Below, piece by piece: positions 43,942 through 52,951 of a stretch of DNA of 64,000 nt. A program made the position numbers and the translations under genes. Origin of the DNA: Acrocarpospora macrocephala (GTDB taxonomy: Bacteria > Actinomycetota > Actinomycetes > Streptosporangiales > Streptosporangiaceae); the NCBI RefSeq assembly GCF_009687865.1, contig NZ_BLAE01000012.1:155849-219848 (forward strand), written 5' to 3'. How positions within the stretch are numbered: position 1 is the stretch's first letter; every line of letters begins with the position of its first letter. The notes beneath the pieces were generated by a model. It did not search any database and was not told the origin of the DNA. It saw nothing but the letters and a program-made list of their open reading frames with translations.

Positions 43942-44185
43942 GGCGGCGAGCCGCCCAGGCGACCGCCTCGATCGCGGTCGCGACTCCAATCCGATCGCAG
44001 ATACCCCGGAGCCTGCGCCGGACCGTGCGGCCGCTCACATCCAGCCGACGGCCCACCCGGTCCACCGTGACACCTTTCGCCAGCTCGGCGAGAAGCAGCA
44101 GTTCGTCATCGGTGAGACCGGCACGCTCCATGTCCAACTCTTTTCGGACAACCTCGCTCCGGGCAACCACCTCAGAAAACGACAT
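43931..44185 (-). CDS. Stand-alone LuxR-type HTH protein
   Basis: This is an 84-aa protein made almost only of a GerE/LuxR DNA-binding domain (LTDDELLLLAELAKGVTVDRVGRRLDVSGRTVRRRL, then RGICDRIGVATAIEAVAWAARR). There is no receiver or ligand domain, so control must come from its level or from partners, as in WhiE-region or GerE-like small regulators. ATG 44185 has GAGAGGGG 7 bases upstream. It is divergent from the secreted protein gene at 44528, with 342 bases between. Confidence 0.87.
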   Translation of the reverse strand: MSFSEVVARSEVVRKELDMERAGLTDDELLLLAELAKGVTVDRVGRRLDVSGRTVRRRLRGICDRIGVATAIEAVAWAARRRLI

Positions 44186-44431
44186 CGTGAGCCCCTCTCC
44201 CACGACGAATGATTTTCGCCACCCTTGGGGACGGTAAACGCCGTCGTGAAAGGTCGTCAAGCAGCCGCATTGACTTGGCAATCACTTCGTGAAGAACTCG
44301 ATCATGCCGGTGGCCCGGAATCGGCGGCCCCTGTGCCCCGCCGATCAGGGACGGTCCAGCCCGCGCCAGGCCGCCGGCCGCGGCGGCCGGACTTACCCGG
44401 CCGGAACAAGATTGTCTCCATTGCACGGCGC

Positions 44432-44446
44432 TGCAACACGATTGCA
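44432..44446. promoter_or_regulatory. TGCAA-N5-TTGCA dyad upstream of the secreted protein gene
   Basis: TGCAA (44432-44436) and TTGCA (44442-44446) form a perfect dyad around CACGA, with a further TTGCA at 44421-44425. It is about 80 bases before the ATG of the secreted protein. The rest of 44186-44527 shows no gene. The small LuxR-type protein is a possible binder; this is speculation. Confidence 0.3.
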
Positions 44447-44527
44447 AGTTCCGTGACAGCGCGCGTCAGGGGGCGTGAAAGGGGGTGGGCGTACTCATGT
44501 ATCACACCCCGAGAAGGAGACCCCGAA

Positions 44528-44992
44528 ATGAAGCGCATGACCCGAGCGATGGTAGCTCTGGCCGCGGGCACCGCCGCCGCGGTCCTCGCCCTTCCCGCCG
44601 CCGCGAACGCCAACCCCGCCAACGAGTGGGGCCCGTACTACTCGCACAACGATCTGGCCCGCGTGAAGGGCACGATCGACATCACCTGGAACCAGCAGCA
44701 GACCAACAACCTCGTCCAGGTGACCGGCCAGCTGTGGGACGACGACAGCCGTTACTACAAGCACGGCGGCAAGTGCGCTTACGTGAAGTTCCAGGTCTCC
44801 AACCTGTACAGCCACCACTGGTACACGACCAAGAAGTACACCCACTGCGGCTACGGCACGGCCAAGCACTTCGCCTTCGGCAAGAAGGGCGTCAGCAGCC
44901 TGCGGTTCAAGGTCTGCCAGATCCACCACAAGACCAAGCACGTCTCGAGCTGCGGCGACTGGAACTACCTCTACACCGCCGAGAACGAGTGA
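44528..44992 (+). CDS. Small secreted protein of unknown function
   Basis: This is a 154-aa exported protein with a classical signal peptide (MKRMTRAMVALAAGTAAAV, cleavage near ANA-NPAN). The mature part, about 125 residues, is rich in Tyr, His, Lys and Trp, with four Cys (GKCAY, HCGYG, VCQIH, SCGDW) that probably form two disulfides. A beta-rich fold is suggested by alternating patterns (KGTIDITWNQQQTNNLVQVTG). ATG 44528 has AAGGAG 8 bases upstream. Terminator after the stop. Likely an extracellular structural or inhibitor-like protein, but I cannot name a family. Confidence 0.8.
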   Translation: MKRMTRAMVALAAGTAAAVLALPAAANANPANEWGPYYSHNDLARVKGTIDITWNQQQTNNLVQVTGQLWDDDSRYYKHGGKCAYVKFQVSNLYSHHWYTTKKYTHCGYGTAKHFAFGKKGVSSLRFKVCQIHHKTKHVSSCGDWNYLYTAENE

Positions 44993-45007
44993 TCCATATA
45001 GATCGAG

Positions 45008-45040
45008 AGCCCGCCCCTTCGCGCGAGGGGGTGGGCTTTC
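45008..45040 (+). terminator. Terminator of the secreted protein gene
   Basis: AGCCCGCCCC (45008-45017) pairs with GGGGGTGGGCT (45027-45037, one bulge/G-T), followed by TT. It also covers the stop codon of coaX on the other strand. Confidence 0.75.
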
Positions 45041-45821
45041 ACCCTGTGTTGCGGGCGTAGATGAGGCGCAGGCCGATCAGGGTCAGCCAGGGTTCGTGCT
45101 CGTCGATGGTCCGCGCCTCGCTGACCACCAGCGGCGCGCCCGGACCGGTCGCGACGACGGTCACGTCCTCCGGGTCGTCGGCCAGCTCGGCGGTCATCCG
45201 GTCCACGATGCCGTCCACCAGACCGGCGAAGCCGTAGATGATGCCGGACTGCAGGGCCTCCACGGTGTTCTTGGCGATCACCTGGCGGGGGCGGATCAGC
45301 TCGACCTTGTGCAGCTGGGCGCCGGCGGTGGCCAGCGCGTCCACGGAGATCTCCAGGCCGGGGGCGGTCACCGCCCCGATGTACTCCCCTCGGGCGGAGA
45401 CCGCGTCGAAGGAGGTGGCCGTGCCGAAGTCGACGATGACGCAGGGGCCGCCGTAGAGGGTGGTGGCGGCCAGGGCGTTGACGATTCGGTCGCTGCCGAC
45501 CTCTTTGGGGTTATCCATCCGGACGGGGACTCCGGTCCTGACGCCCGGCTCGACGACCACGGTGGTGACATCACCGTAATACCGACGCGACATTTCCCGC
45601 ATCTCGTTCAAAACCGATGGAACGGTAGAACAGATAGCCAAACCAGCAATGTCCGCATTTTTCAGGATTGGCGATTGGGACAGCAGGCCTTGCAGGACGA
45701 CGGCGATCTCGTCGGCGGTCCGGCGCGGGTCGGTGGCGATGCGCCAGTGCTCAAGGACCTCATCACCCTCGAACAGGCCAAGCACCGTGTGGGTGTTGCT
45801 GACGTCGATGGTGAGGAGCAT
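45039..45821 (-). CDS. coaX: Type III pantothenate kinase CoaX
   Basis: CoaX phosphorylates pantothenate, the first committed step of coenzyme A synthesis. The 260-aa ASKHA-fold protein starts MLLTIDVSNTHTVLGLF (phosphate-1 motif DxGNT, here DVSNT), and has NPKEVGSDRIVNA, IVDFGTATSFD and GAQLHKVEL, all typical. ATG 45821 is directly preceded by AGGAG with no spacer, so initiation may be inefficient or depend on the upstream gene, whose stop is 7 bases away. Its position at the end of the PanC / NadB-NadC block links pantothenate supply to use. Confidence 0.94.
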   Translation of the reverse strand: MLLTIDVSNTHTVLGLFEGDEVLEHWRIATDPRRTADEIAVVLQGLLSQSPILKNADIAGLAICSTVPSVLNEMREMSRRYYGDVTTVVVEPGVRTGVPVRMDNPKEVGSDRIVNALAATTLYGGPCVIVDFGTATSFDAVSARGEYIGAVTAPGLEISVDALATAGAQLHKVELIRPRQVIAKNTVEALQSGIIYGFAGLVDGIVDRMTAELADDPEDVTVVATGPGAPLVVSEARTIDEHEPWLTLIGLRLIYARNTG

Positions 45822-45828
45822 CTCCTGA

Positions 45829-48285
45829 TTATGCACTACGAAGATCCAAAGCAATATCGAGAGCGGGGGCGGAATGTGTGAGCGCGCCCACGGAGAGGTA
45901 ATCGACTCCGGTCTCGGCGACCGCGCGGGCCACGTCCAGGGTAAGCCCGCCGCTGGACTCCAGCCGGGCCCGTCCGCCGACCAGTTTCACGGCTTCGGCC
46001 AGCTGCGGCACGGTGAAGTTGTCGAGCAGGATCTCGTCCGCGCCCTCGGCCAGCACCGGCTCGATCTGGTCGATCCTGTCCACCTCTACCTCGATGGTGA
46101 TATCCGGGTACGTCGTGCGTACGGCCCGGAAGGCTTCGGCCACGCCTCCGGCGGCGACGACGTGGTTGTCCTTGATCAGGGCGGCGTCGTACAGGCCCAT
46201 CCGGTGGTTGACGCCGCCGCCGCAGCGCACCGCGTATTTCTCCAGGGCGCGCAGGCCGGGGATGGTCTTGCGGCTGTCCCTGACCCTGGCCCCGGTGCCG
46301 TCGATGGCGCGGACCCACAGGCGGGTCTGGGTGGCGATGCCGGACAGGTGGGTGAGGAAGTTGAGCGCGGTACGTTCCATGGTGAGCAGGGCTCGGGTCT
46401 GGCCGCGCACGGTCAGCAGCACGTCGCCCTTGCGCACCTCGTCGCCGTCCCTGGCCAGGCGCTCGACCTGGAGACCCGCGCGGGTGAAGACGGTCTCCGC
46501 CACCGGCAGCCCGGCGACCACGCCGTCGCGGCGGGCGACGACGTCGGCGACCGACTCCTGATCCGGCGGGATGGTGGCGGCCGAGGTGACATCCTCGCCG
46601 CCGGCCAGGTCCTCGCGGAGCGCGAGGGTGACCAGGTTCTCGATGTCGAGCGCGTCGGCGGATTCCATGGCTAGTTCGCCCTTCTCGGTCAGGGTCAGAT
46701 CGATGTGGCGGAGCCACTGGTCGTCGCGGCGGTCGGGGTGGTCCTCGCGCCAGTGCGAGCCCCGGGTCTCCTCGCGCAGCCCGGCGGCGACGGTCAGCGC
46801 GGTGGCGACCGTGTGCAGGTTGGTGGCCTCCCAGGATTCGGTGCAGGGCTCGACCGCGATCGGCGTCCAGCGGGCGTCGGCCAGCGCGCGGTGCACGGTG
46901 GCCAGGGATTCCCGGCTGCGCAGCACTCCGGCGCCCCGGCTCATGAACGCCTGGATGCGGCCGCGCGCGCGGGGGTCGATCAGGCTGTTTTCATGGCCGT
47001 CGTCGTGGGGGGTTCCGGGGCTGCGCCGTACCGCGATCAGGTCGGAGGCGATGCGTTCGGCGAAGACCAGGCCTTCCAGGAGGGAGTTGGAGGCCAGGCG
47101 GTTGGCACCGTGGACGCCGGTGCAGGCGACCTCGCCGCAGGCGTACAGGCCGGGGACGGTGCTTCTGCCCTTTAAGTCGGTGCGGACGCCGCCGCTGGCG
47201 TAGTGCGCGGCGGGGGCGACCGGGATGAGTTCGGTGACGGGGTCGATGCCGTGGTCGCGGCAGACGGCCAGGATGGTGGGGAACCTGGCCTGCCATTTCC
47301 GCGCGCCGAAGTGGCGGGCGTCCAGGTAGACGTGGTCCGCGCCGGTTTCCGCCATCCGCCGCATGATGGCCTTGGCCACCACGTCGCGCGGGGCCAGGTC
47401 GGCGAGCTCGTGCACGCCCGCCATGAAGCGCTCCCCGGCCGCGTCGACCAGCACCGCGCCCTCGCCGCGCACGGCTTCGGAGACGAGCGGCTGCTGGCCG
47501 GTGGAGCCCTCGCCCAGCCAGAGCACGGTGGGGTGGAACTGCACGAACTCCAGGTCCCTGATCGCCGCGCCGGCCCGCAGCGCGAGGGCCACGCCGTCGC
47601 CGGTGGAGACGATCGGGTTGGTGGTGGCGGCGTAGACCTGCCCCATGCCCCCGCTGGCCAGCACCACCGCGCCCGCCCTGACCGCGCCGACGCCGTCCCT
47701 GGCGCCCTCACCCATCACGTGCAGGGTGACCCCGCAGGTGTGGCCTGCCGCGTCCTTGAGCAGGTCGAGCGCCAGGGCGTGCTCGATGACCTCGATCCTG
47801 GGCTCGTGCGCCGCCGCCTCGATCAGGGCGCGCTGCACCTCGGCGCCGGTGGCGTCGCCGCCCGCGTGCACGATCCGGTTACGGCGGTGGCCGCCCTCCC
47901 GGGTGAGCTGCAGTTCCCCGTCGGCGTCCCGGTCGAATCTGGCGCCATGCTCCATGAGCCGCTTGAGCGCGTCGGGACCCTCGGTGACCAGCACCCGGAC
48001 GGCCTCCTCGTCGCACAGCCCGGCCCCCGCGAGCAGGGTGTCCTTGAGATGTTCCGCCGGGGTGTCCTCGGGATCGAGCACGGCCGCGATGCCGCCTTGC
48101 GCCCACTGGGTGGAACCGGCGGAGAGCACGTCCTTGGTGACGACGAGGACGCGGCCCTCGGGCGACAGTTCGGTATATCGCAGGGCGACGGTGAGTCCCG
48201 CGATGCCCGACCCGACCACGACCACGTCCGCCGTCACCGTCCAGCCGGGTGAGGGTGCGGTCAGCTTTCTCGGCATGGTGGTCAT
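45829..48285 (-). CDS. Fused L-aspartate oxidase (NadB) and quinolinate phosphoribosyltransferase (NadC)
   Basis: One frame of 818 codons carries two NAD-synthesis enzymes. Residues 1-539 are L-aspartate oxidase: FAD motif VVVVGSGIAGLTVAL, GGIAAVLDPEDTPAEHLKDTL, active-site SGGVRTDLKGRSTVPGLYACG, GANRLASNSLLEGLVF. Residues 540-818 are carboxylating QPRTase: MERTALNFLTHLSGIAT, RDSRKTIPGLRALEKYAV, GGGVNHRMGL, IKDNH, LESSGG. NadB makes iminoaspartate; NadC converts quinolinate plus PRPP to nicotinate mononucleotide. The junction reads EKGELA-MES, with the former nadC ATG (46668) and a ribosome-site-like AAGGGCGAA still visible. No nadA is seen nearby. ATG 48285 start. Confidence 0.9.
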   Translation of the reverse strand: MTTMPRKLTAPSPGWTVTADVVVVGSGIAGLTVALRYTELSPEGRVLVVTKDVLSAGSTQWAQGGIAAVLDPEDTPAEHLKDTLLAGAGLCDEEAVRVLVTEGPDALKRLMEHGARFDRDADGELQLTREGGHRRNRIVHAGGDATGAEVQRALIEAAAHEPRIEVIEHALALDLLKDAAGHTCGVTLHVMGEGARDGVGAVRAGAVVLASGGMGQVYAATTNPIVSTGDGVALALRAGAAIRDLEFVQFHPTVLWLGEGSTGQQPLVSEAVRGEGAVLVDAAGERFMAGVHELADLAPRDVVAKAIMRRMAETGADHVYLDARHFGARKWQARFPTILAVCRDHGIDPVTELIPVAPAAHYASGGVRTDLKGRSTVPGLYACGEVACTGVHGANRLASNSLLEGLVFAERIASDLIAVRRSPGTPHDDGHENSLIDPRARGRIQAFMSRGAGVLRSRESLATVHRALADARWTPIAVEPCTESWEATNLHTVATALTVAAGLREETRGSHWREDHPDRRDDQWLRHIDLTLTEKGELAMESADALDIENLVTLALREDLAGGEDVTSAATIPPDQESVADVVARRDGVVAGLPVAETVFTRAGLQVERLARDGDEVRKGDVLLTVRGQTRALLTMERTALNFLTHLSGIATQTRLWVRAIDGTGARVRDSRKTIPGLRALEKYAVRCGGGVNHRMGLYDAALIKDNHVVAAGGVAEAFRAVRTTYPDITIEVEVDRIDQIEPVLAEGADEILLDNFTVPQLAEAVKLVGGRARLESSGGLTLDVARAVAETGVDYLSVGALTHSAPALDIALDLRSA

Positions 48286-48369
48286 CGCGAGCCCCTTTCG
48301 TCAACATGACGATAACGCCTCGCGCGCCGTGATCGCTTCCCGGGGCACCCACCCCGGTATCAGCCCAGG

Positions 48370-49236
48370 TCAGCCCAGGGTGAGCACCACGTTGTCGATC
48401 AACCGGGTGGTCCCGACCTTGGCGGCCACCGCCAGGATCGCCTCACCCCGGTGATCTTCCGTCACCTCGGTGAACGTGGCCGGATCGACCAGCGCCAGAT
48501 AGTCGAGCAACAACGGCGGATCGAACCGCGCCGCCGTCTCCAGCACGGCCCGCGCCGCATCCTTGATCCGCTCAGGCTCCCTTTGTGGGGCTTGCGCCCC
48601 TGCCACGGCTCCCGCCCGCAGCGCCTTCGACAGATTGAGCGCGGTCACCCGATCCGCCGGTGACAGATACCGGTTCCGGCTGGACAGCGCCAGCCCGTCG
48701 GCCTCCCGGACGGTCGGCGCGCCCACGATCGCGATCGGCAGATTCAGATCGGCGACCATGCGCCGGACCAGCGCCAGCTGCTGCGCGTCCTTCTGCCCGA
48801 ACACCGCCACATCGGGCTGCACGAGGTTGAACAGCTTCAGCACCACGGTCAGCACTCCGTCGAAATGGCCGGGCCGAAACGCCCCCTCGACCACCGAGCC
48901 CATCGCCCCGGCCGACACCGCGATCTGCCGGTCGGGCAGGTACATGTCCGCCACCGCCGGAGCGAACACCACCCGCACGCCCTCCTCCGCGCAGACCCCC
49001 AGGTCCGCCTCGAAGGTCCGCGGATATCGGGAGAAATCCTCATGCGGCCCGAACTGCAGCGGATTCACGAAGATGCTGACCACCACCTGGTCGGCCTGCT
49101 CCCGGGCCAGCCGGATGAGCGAGCGGTGGCCCTCGTGCAGCGCCCCCATCGTGGGCACCAGCGCATACCGCCCAGGACCGGCCGCCTCCCTGGCCTTGCC
49201 CAGTTCTTCGCGGTTTCCGGCGACGATCACGTCCAT
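48370..49236 (-). CDS. panC: Pantothenate synthetase PanC
   Basis: PanC joins pantoate and beta-alanine with ATP to give pantothenate. The 288-aa protein shows the nucleotidyl-transferase HIGH-type motif MGALHEGH (30-37), FVNPLQFGPHEDFSRYPR, RPGHFDGVLTVVLKLF, FGQKDAQQLALVRRM and the KMSKS-like SSRNRYLS. ATG 49236 overlaps the stop of the DUF2520 gene by 10 bases, so the two are coupled. NadB-NadC and CoaX follow on the same strand. Confidence 0.96.
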   Translation of the reverse strand: MDVIVAGNREELGKAREAAGPGRYALVPTMGALHEGHRSLIRLAREQADQVVVSIFVNPLQFGPHEDFSRYPRTFEADLGVCAEEGVRVVFAPAVADMYLPDRQIAVSAGAMGSVVEGAFRPGHFDGVLTVVLKLFNLVQPDVAVFGQKDAQQLALVRRMVADLNLPIAIVGAPTVREADGLALSSRNRYLSPADRVTALNLSKALRAGAVAGAQAPQREPERIKDAARAVLETAARFDPPLLLDYLALVDPATFTEVTEDHRGEAILAVAAKVGTTRLIDNVVLTLG

Positions 49237-50117
49237 ATGTTGCCTCCCAGAGCGTCCAGCAGCAGCTCGGCGGCCTCGGGCTTGAGCAGCCCGGCGGCGA
49301 GCGCCCGGTCCGCGGTAAGCCTGGCGAGCGCGATGTAGGCGTCGGCCGCCTCCGGCGCGGCCAGGATGAGCGCGTCCACATGCTTGCGCACCGTCCCGGC
49401 GTCGCCGCGCACGACCGGACCGGTCAGGCCGTTGATGCCGAGCCTGAGCACGTTGTCGAGCGCCGCGCCCAGCAGCGGCCCGAGCATCCGGCCCGGATGT
49501 TCCACCCCGATCCCGGCGAGCAGGTCCTGCGACTCGGCGACCAGGGTGACCATGTGGTTGGCCGCCCCGGCGATGGCCGCGTGGTAGAGCGGCCGGTCGG
49601 CGTCGGCGATCCAGACCGGCTCGCCGCCCATCTCGATCACCAGCGCCTCGGCCACCGGCCGCAGCGGCACCGGCGCAGTCACGCCGAACGAGCAGCCGGT
49701 CAGCCGGTTCAGGTCGTCTCCCCGGCCGGTGAAGGTCATCACCGGGTGCAGCGCCAGCGGCACCGCGCCCGCCTCGACCGCGGGCCCGAGCACGCCGAGA
49801 CCGAAGGCTCCGCTGGCGTGCACGAGCAGCTTGCCGCGTAGATCGACGCCGGTCGACGCCAGCCCGGAGACCAGACCGGGCAGCACATCGTCCGGCACGG
49901 TCAGCAGGACCAGCTCGGCCCGCTCGATGACCATCTCCGGCCTGGTCAGCTCCACACCCAACGTCTCACTCGCGCGCCGCTGCGACGCGTCCGAGACCCC
50001 GCTGGCGGCCACCACCCGATGGCCCGCCTGCATCAGCGCGGCCCCGAGAACGGAACCCACTCGACCGGCTCCGAGCACCCCCACGGCCAATCGTGCGGGG
50101 CGATCGCTTGTGTCCAT
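49227..50117 (-). CDS. Rossmann-like DUF2520 protein, possible ketopantoate reductase
   Basis: This is a 296-aa oxidoreductase-like protein. The N-terminal Rossmann domain has VGVLGAGRVGSVLGAAL, and the C-terminal helical domain (DUF2520) carries LALHPVMTFTG, AGAANHMVTLVAESQDLL and LTGPVVRGDAGTVRKHVDAL. The fold resembles PanE/ProC. Because it overlaps panC, it is a plausible supplier of pantoate (ketopantoate reductase); that function is inferred from context. ATG 50117 start. First gene of the cofactor operon. Confidence 0.88.
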   Translation of the reverse strand: MDTSDRPARLAVGVLGAGRVGSVLGAALMQAGHRVVAASGVSDASQRRASETLGVELTRPEMVIERAELVLLTVPDDVLPGLVSGLASTGVDLRGKLLVHASGAFGLGVLGPAVEAGAVPLALHPVMTFTGRGDDLNRLTGCSFGVTAPVPLRPVAEALVIEMGGEPVWIADADRPLYHAAIAGAANHMVTLVAESQDLLAGIGVEHPGRMLGPLLGAALDNVLRLGINGLTGPVVRGDAGTVRKHVDALILAAPEAADAYIALARLTADRALAAGLLKPEAAELLLDALGGNIWT

Positions 50118-50177
50118 GCCGTCCTCCCGCTCGCCAGCGTAACGGGGAGGGGTGAATAACTACGGCAACGGGAGCGG

Positions 50178-50217
50178 GCGCGGGCTCTGGTGTCCCTCCA
50201 GACGCCAGAGCCCGCGC
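50178..50217. other. 13-bp perfect hairpin in a divergent promoter region
   Basis: GCGCGGGCTCTGG (50178-50190) and CCAGAGCCCGCGC (50205-50217) form a perfect stem with a 14-base loop. It lies between the divergent starts of the cofactor operon (50117) and the methyltransferase (50403). A leader attenuator, small RNA terminator or protein site are all possible. No gene is seen in 50118-50402. Confidence 0.4.
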
Positions 50218-50402
50218 GCGGCAGGCCGGTCATCCGCCGATTGCCCGGCCTCATCTTCCAGATCCTTCCGGGTGGGGTGGCCGGACCGCGCCCGCTGGGG
50301 GAGCGGGCCGGGCCAGCCGCCGACACCAGGCAACGTTACCGCAAAGAATATACAGATCGTAGTCATCTAACTACTCTGCGTGTCGCGATAAGGTCAACCG
50401 TT

Positions 50403-51323
50403 GTGTGGCTCAGATGGCGAGAGGCGATGCGCCAGGCGCTGTACGGCGCGGACGGTTTCTACCGGCGTGAACGCCCGCACCGCCACTTCCGCACGTCCGT
50501 GCACGCCTCCCCCGCCTTCGGCGCGGCCGTGACCCGGCTGCTCGGCGAGGTGGACGAACGCCTCGGCCGACCGCGGGTGATCGAGTTCGTCGACATGGGC
50601 GCGGGTGACGGCCTGCTGGCCTCCCAGGTTCTGGCGGGCGCCCCGGCCGACCTGGCGAGCCGCCTCCGTGTGACCGCCGTGGATCTGTCTGCTCGGCCGG
50701 AGGGCCTGGATGAGCGGGTTCAATGGGCGGATGCCGTACCGGACGGGGTGACGGGGTTGATCTTCGCCAACGAGTGGCTGGACAACGTGCCGGTGGACGT
50801 CGCCGAGTGGACGTCCGAAGGGCCCCGGCTGGTGCTGGTCGATCCCGCGTCGGGGGAAGAGCGGCTGGGCGACCTGGACGCGAAGGATCGGGACTGGCTG
50901 GAGCGGTGGTGGCCGGTCGGGGAGCGGGCCGAGATCGGATGGCCTCGGGACGAGGCGTGGGCCGGGCTGGTCGGCAGGCTGGCCGCGGGGATGGCCGTGG
51001 CCGTGGATTATTCGCATGTACGGAGTGATCGCCCGCCGATGGGCACGCTGATCGGGTATCGGGACGGATCATGGGTGCGACCGGTGCCGGACGGGTCATG
51101 CGATCTCACCGCGCACGTGGCGCTGGACGCCTGCGCGGGCACCTTGACGACCCAGCGCGAGGCCCTCCTGCGGCTGGGGGTGCACGGTGAACGACCGCCG
51201 CTTGACCAGGCACGACGGGATCCCGCGGGTTACCTGCGAGCGCTGTCAGCCGCGGCCGCGGAGGCGGAGCTGATCGACCGCGGAGGGCTGGGTGCCTTCG
51301 GGTGGCTGACCTGTATACGTTGA
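50403..51323 (+). CDS. MidA/NDUFAF7-type SAM-dependent methyltransferase
   Basis: This is a 306-aa methyltransferase of the Methyltransf_28 family (MidA, human NDUFAF7). The typical start of the domain, FRTSVHASPAFGAAVTRLL, is followed by motif I VDMGAGDGLLASQVL, TAVDLSARPEGL and the family motif IFANEWLDNVPVDV (FANExxDxxPV). Known members methylate an arginine of complex I subunit NDUFS2/NuoD. A stand-alone NuoD-like gene lies 6 kb downstream, making that target plausible. GTG 50403 start. The TGA stop lies exactly where the IS end begins, so the last residues may have been altered by the insertion. Confidence 0.82.
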   Translation: MWLRWREAMRQALYGADGFYRRERPHRHFRTSVHASPAFGAAVTRLLGEVDERLGRPRVIEFVDMGAGDGLLASQVLAGAPADLASRLRVTAVDLSARPEGLDERVQWADAVPDGVTGLIFANEWLDNVPVDVAEWTSEGPRLVLVDPASGEERLGDLDAKDRDWLERWWPVGERAEIGWPRDEAWAGLVGRLAAGMAVAVDYSHVRSDRPPMGTLIGYRDGSWVRPVPDGSCDLTAHVALDACAGTLTTQREALLRLGVHGERPPLDQARRDPAGYLRALSAAAAEAELIDRGGLGAFGWLTCIR

Positions 51324-52700
51324 CATCCTCCCCTGCGTGAAGCCGGGGCTCCCCACGTCACCGTGGAGTCCTTACTGCTTCTGCTACGCCGCGTGAGCGT
51401 CATAGGTTGCGGGCGGTGCCAGGGTCGGAATTGCCTCGCCTGGTCTTACCCGCCCTCCACAGTCGTTTCGCGTGTCCGCCAGCCCGGCGGCCACCATCTC
51501 CTTGTCCTGCCCTCCCCCGGCAGAGGCCGCCTCCGCCTGCCCACGCAGGCGGAGGCCCTCGGCCAGGATGTTCAACGCGGCCGCCAAGTCGCGGTCGTGG
51601 TGCTCCCCGCAGGACGGGCAATCCCACTCCCGCACCTCAACTGGCACCTTCCCGTTCCGCCACCCGCAGCACGGGCACAGCTGAGAGGAGGGAAACCAGC
51701 GGCCCACCGTGATGACTGTGCGCCCATAGCGGGCCGCCTTCCCACCCAGCAGCGTACGGAACGCACCCCAGGACGCATCGCTGACCGACTTGGCCAACCG
51801 GCCGCGGGCCAGACCCCGCACAGCCAGATCCTCGATCGCAACCACTTGGTTATCGCGGATGATCGATGTGCTGGTCTGGTGCAGGAAATCCCGGCGCGCG
51901 TCGCTCACCTTGGCGTGCTGGCGGGCCACCGCGATCCGTGCCTTCTCGCGGTTCTTTGATCCCTTCTGTTTGCGTGACAGCGCCCGCTGCAGCCGGGCCA
52001 GCCGCCTGGCCCGGCGGCGCAACCACCGCGGATTGGCGATCTTCGCGCCGTCCGATAGGACCGCATAATGGGTCAACCCCAGATCGATCCCGATCTCGGC
52101 CTCCGCCTCGGGCAGCACCTGCCCGGCCTCCTCGACCTCGATCACAAACGAGGCGAAAAAGCGACCCGCCGCATCCTGAACGACCGTGACCGACGACGGC
52201 GCCGCCGGCAGCTCACGCGACCACCGCACCTCAACCTTCCCGATCTTGGCCAGACGCAGCGTCCCGTCACCGCCCAAGCTGAATGCGTTGCGGGCGAACC
52301 GGGCCGATTGACGACGATCCCGGCGCGACTTGAACACCGGCAACCCCATCCGTCGGCCCTTACGCTTCCCAGTGACCGAGTCGAAGAAATTCTGGTACGC
52401 CTGGTCCAGGTCGCGCAGCGACTGCTGCAACGGGACCGCGGACACCTCACCCAGCCACTCCCGCTCCGGCGTCCGTTTCGCCGCGGTGATGCAGATCTTC
52501 TGCAGATCACCGCCGCCGATCCACGGCAGCCTGGCCTTGCGCGCGGCCTTGCGCATCGCCAGCGCGTCATTCCACACCACCCGGACACAACCGAACAACC
52601 GCGCCAACGCCTGACGCTGGAAGGCATCGGGGTAAAGCCGATAGTTGTAGCGCAGCCTCACCCCGAACCCCCTCTCGCACCAGCCACACACCGTCACGAC
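51324..52700 (-). mobile_element. IS605-type TnpB-only element
   Basis: The element consists of tnpB with a characteristic end just after the methyltransferase stop: CATCCTCCCC, then CCCC (51330-51333) pairing with GGGG (51345-51348), which is the hairpin end of IS200/IS605 elements. No TnpA (Y1 transposase) gene is present. The other boundary upstream of tnpB is unclear and lies before about 52.8 kb. The end next to the tnpB stop should encode the guide (omega) RNA. Confidence 0.7.
51384..52661 (-). CDS. tnpB: RNA-guided nuclease TnpB
   Basis: This is a 425-aa TnpB (OrfB) protein, the RuvC-type ancestor of Cas12. It starts [21 protein letters not shown], has the helix-turn-helix and WED-like N-terminal half, and keeps the full RuvC triad: Asp193 ([12 protein letters not shown]), Glu277 (VAIEDLAV) and Asp358 ([10 protein letters not shown]). 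The zinc ribbon CPCCG (329-333) and CPSCG (348-352) are intact, so the protein should be active. GTG 52661 gives the usual [11 protein letters not shown] start; an ATG 12 codons upstream is less likely. Without TnpA it depends on a helper for movement. Confidence 0.92.
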   Translation of the reverse strand: MRLRYNYRLYPDAFQRQALARLFGCVRVVWNDALAMRKAARKARLPWIGGGDLQKICITAAKRTPEREWLGEVSAVPLQQSLRDLDQAYQNFFDSVTGKRKGRRMGLPVFKSRRDRRQSARFARNAFSLGGDGTLRLAKIGKVEVRWSRELPAAPSSVTVVQDAAGRFFASFVIEVEEAGQVLPEAEAEIGIDLGLTHYAVLSDGAKIANPRWLRRRARRLARLQRALSRKQKGSKNREKARIAVARQHAKVSDARRDFLHQTSTSIIRDNQVVAIEDLAVRGLARGRLAKSVSDASWGAFRTLLGGKAARYGRTVITVGRWFPSSQLCPCCGWRNGKVPVEVREWDCPSCGEHHDRDLAAALNILAEGLRLRGQAEAASAGGGQDKEMVAAGLADTRNDCGGRVRPGEAIPTLAPPATYDAHAA

Positions 52701-52869
52701 TCGAACACACTAACGCATAGCCGATGGCAGCGGGAGCCGACTACCAGCGTGACCGGCACATAACCGGCGCGCCTCACCTCCACCTGATCCATATGACCGC
52801 ATATCGGCGGATTGCCGTCGACGACAGACTCTGCGCCGTTGCGAGGACATCATGATCAAGGAATGCGGG

Positions 52870-52951
52870 CGCAGGATCGGGGACGTCGCAGACTGCACCG
52901 GCCGCCGTGACCCGATCATCTAATGATCACCAAACTGCTGACCGGCGCCTT
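52870..52951 (+). pseudogene. Decayed fragments of the antiporter operon
   Basis: Positions 52870-52922 resemble 53260-53312 in the regulatory subunit gene (encoding RRIGVVSHRTGRRDLIIY). Positions 52923-52951 match 54610-54637 in the antiporter gene (MITKLLTGA). The two pieces are fused at ATCATCTAATGATC, with everything between deleted. It is the first of two remnants of a second copy of the operon. Confidence 0.65.
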
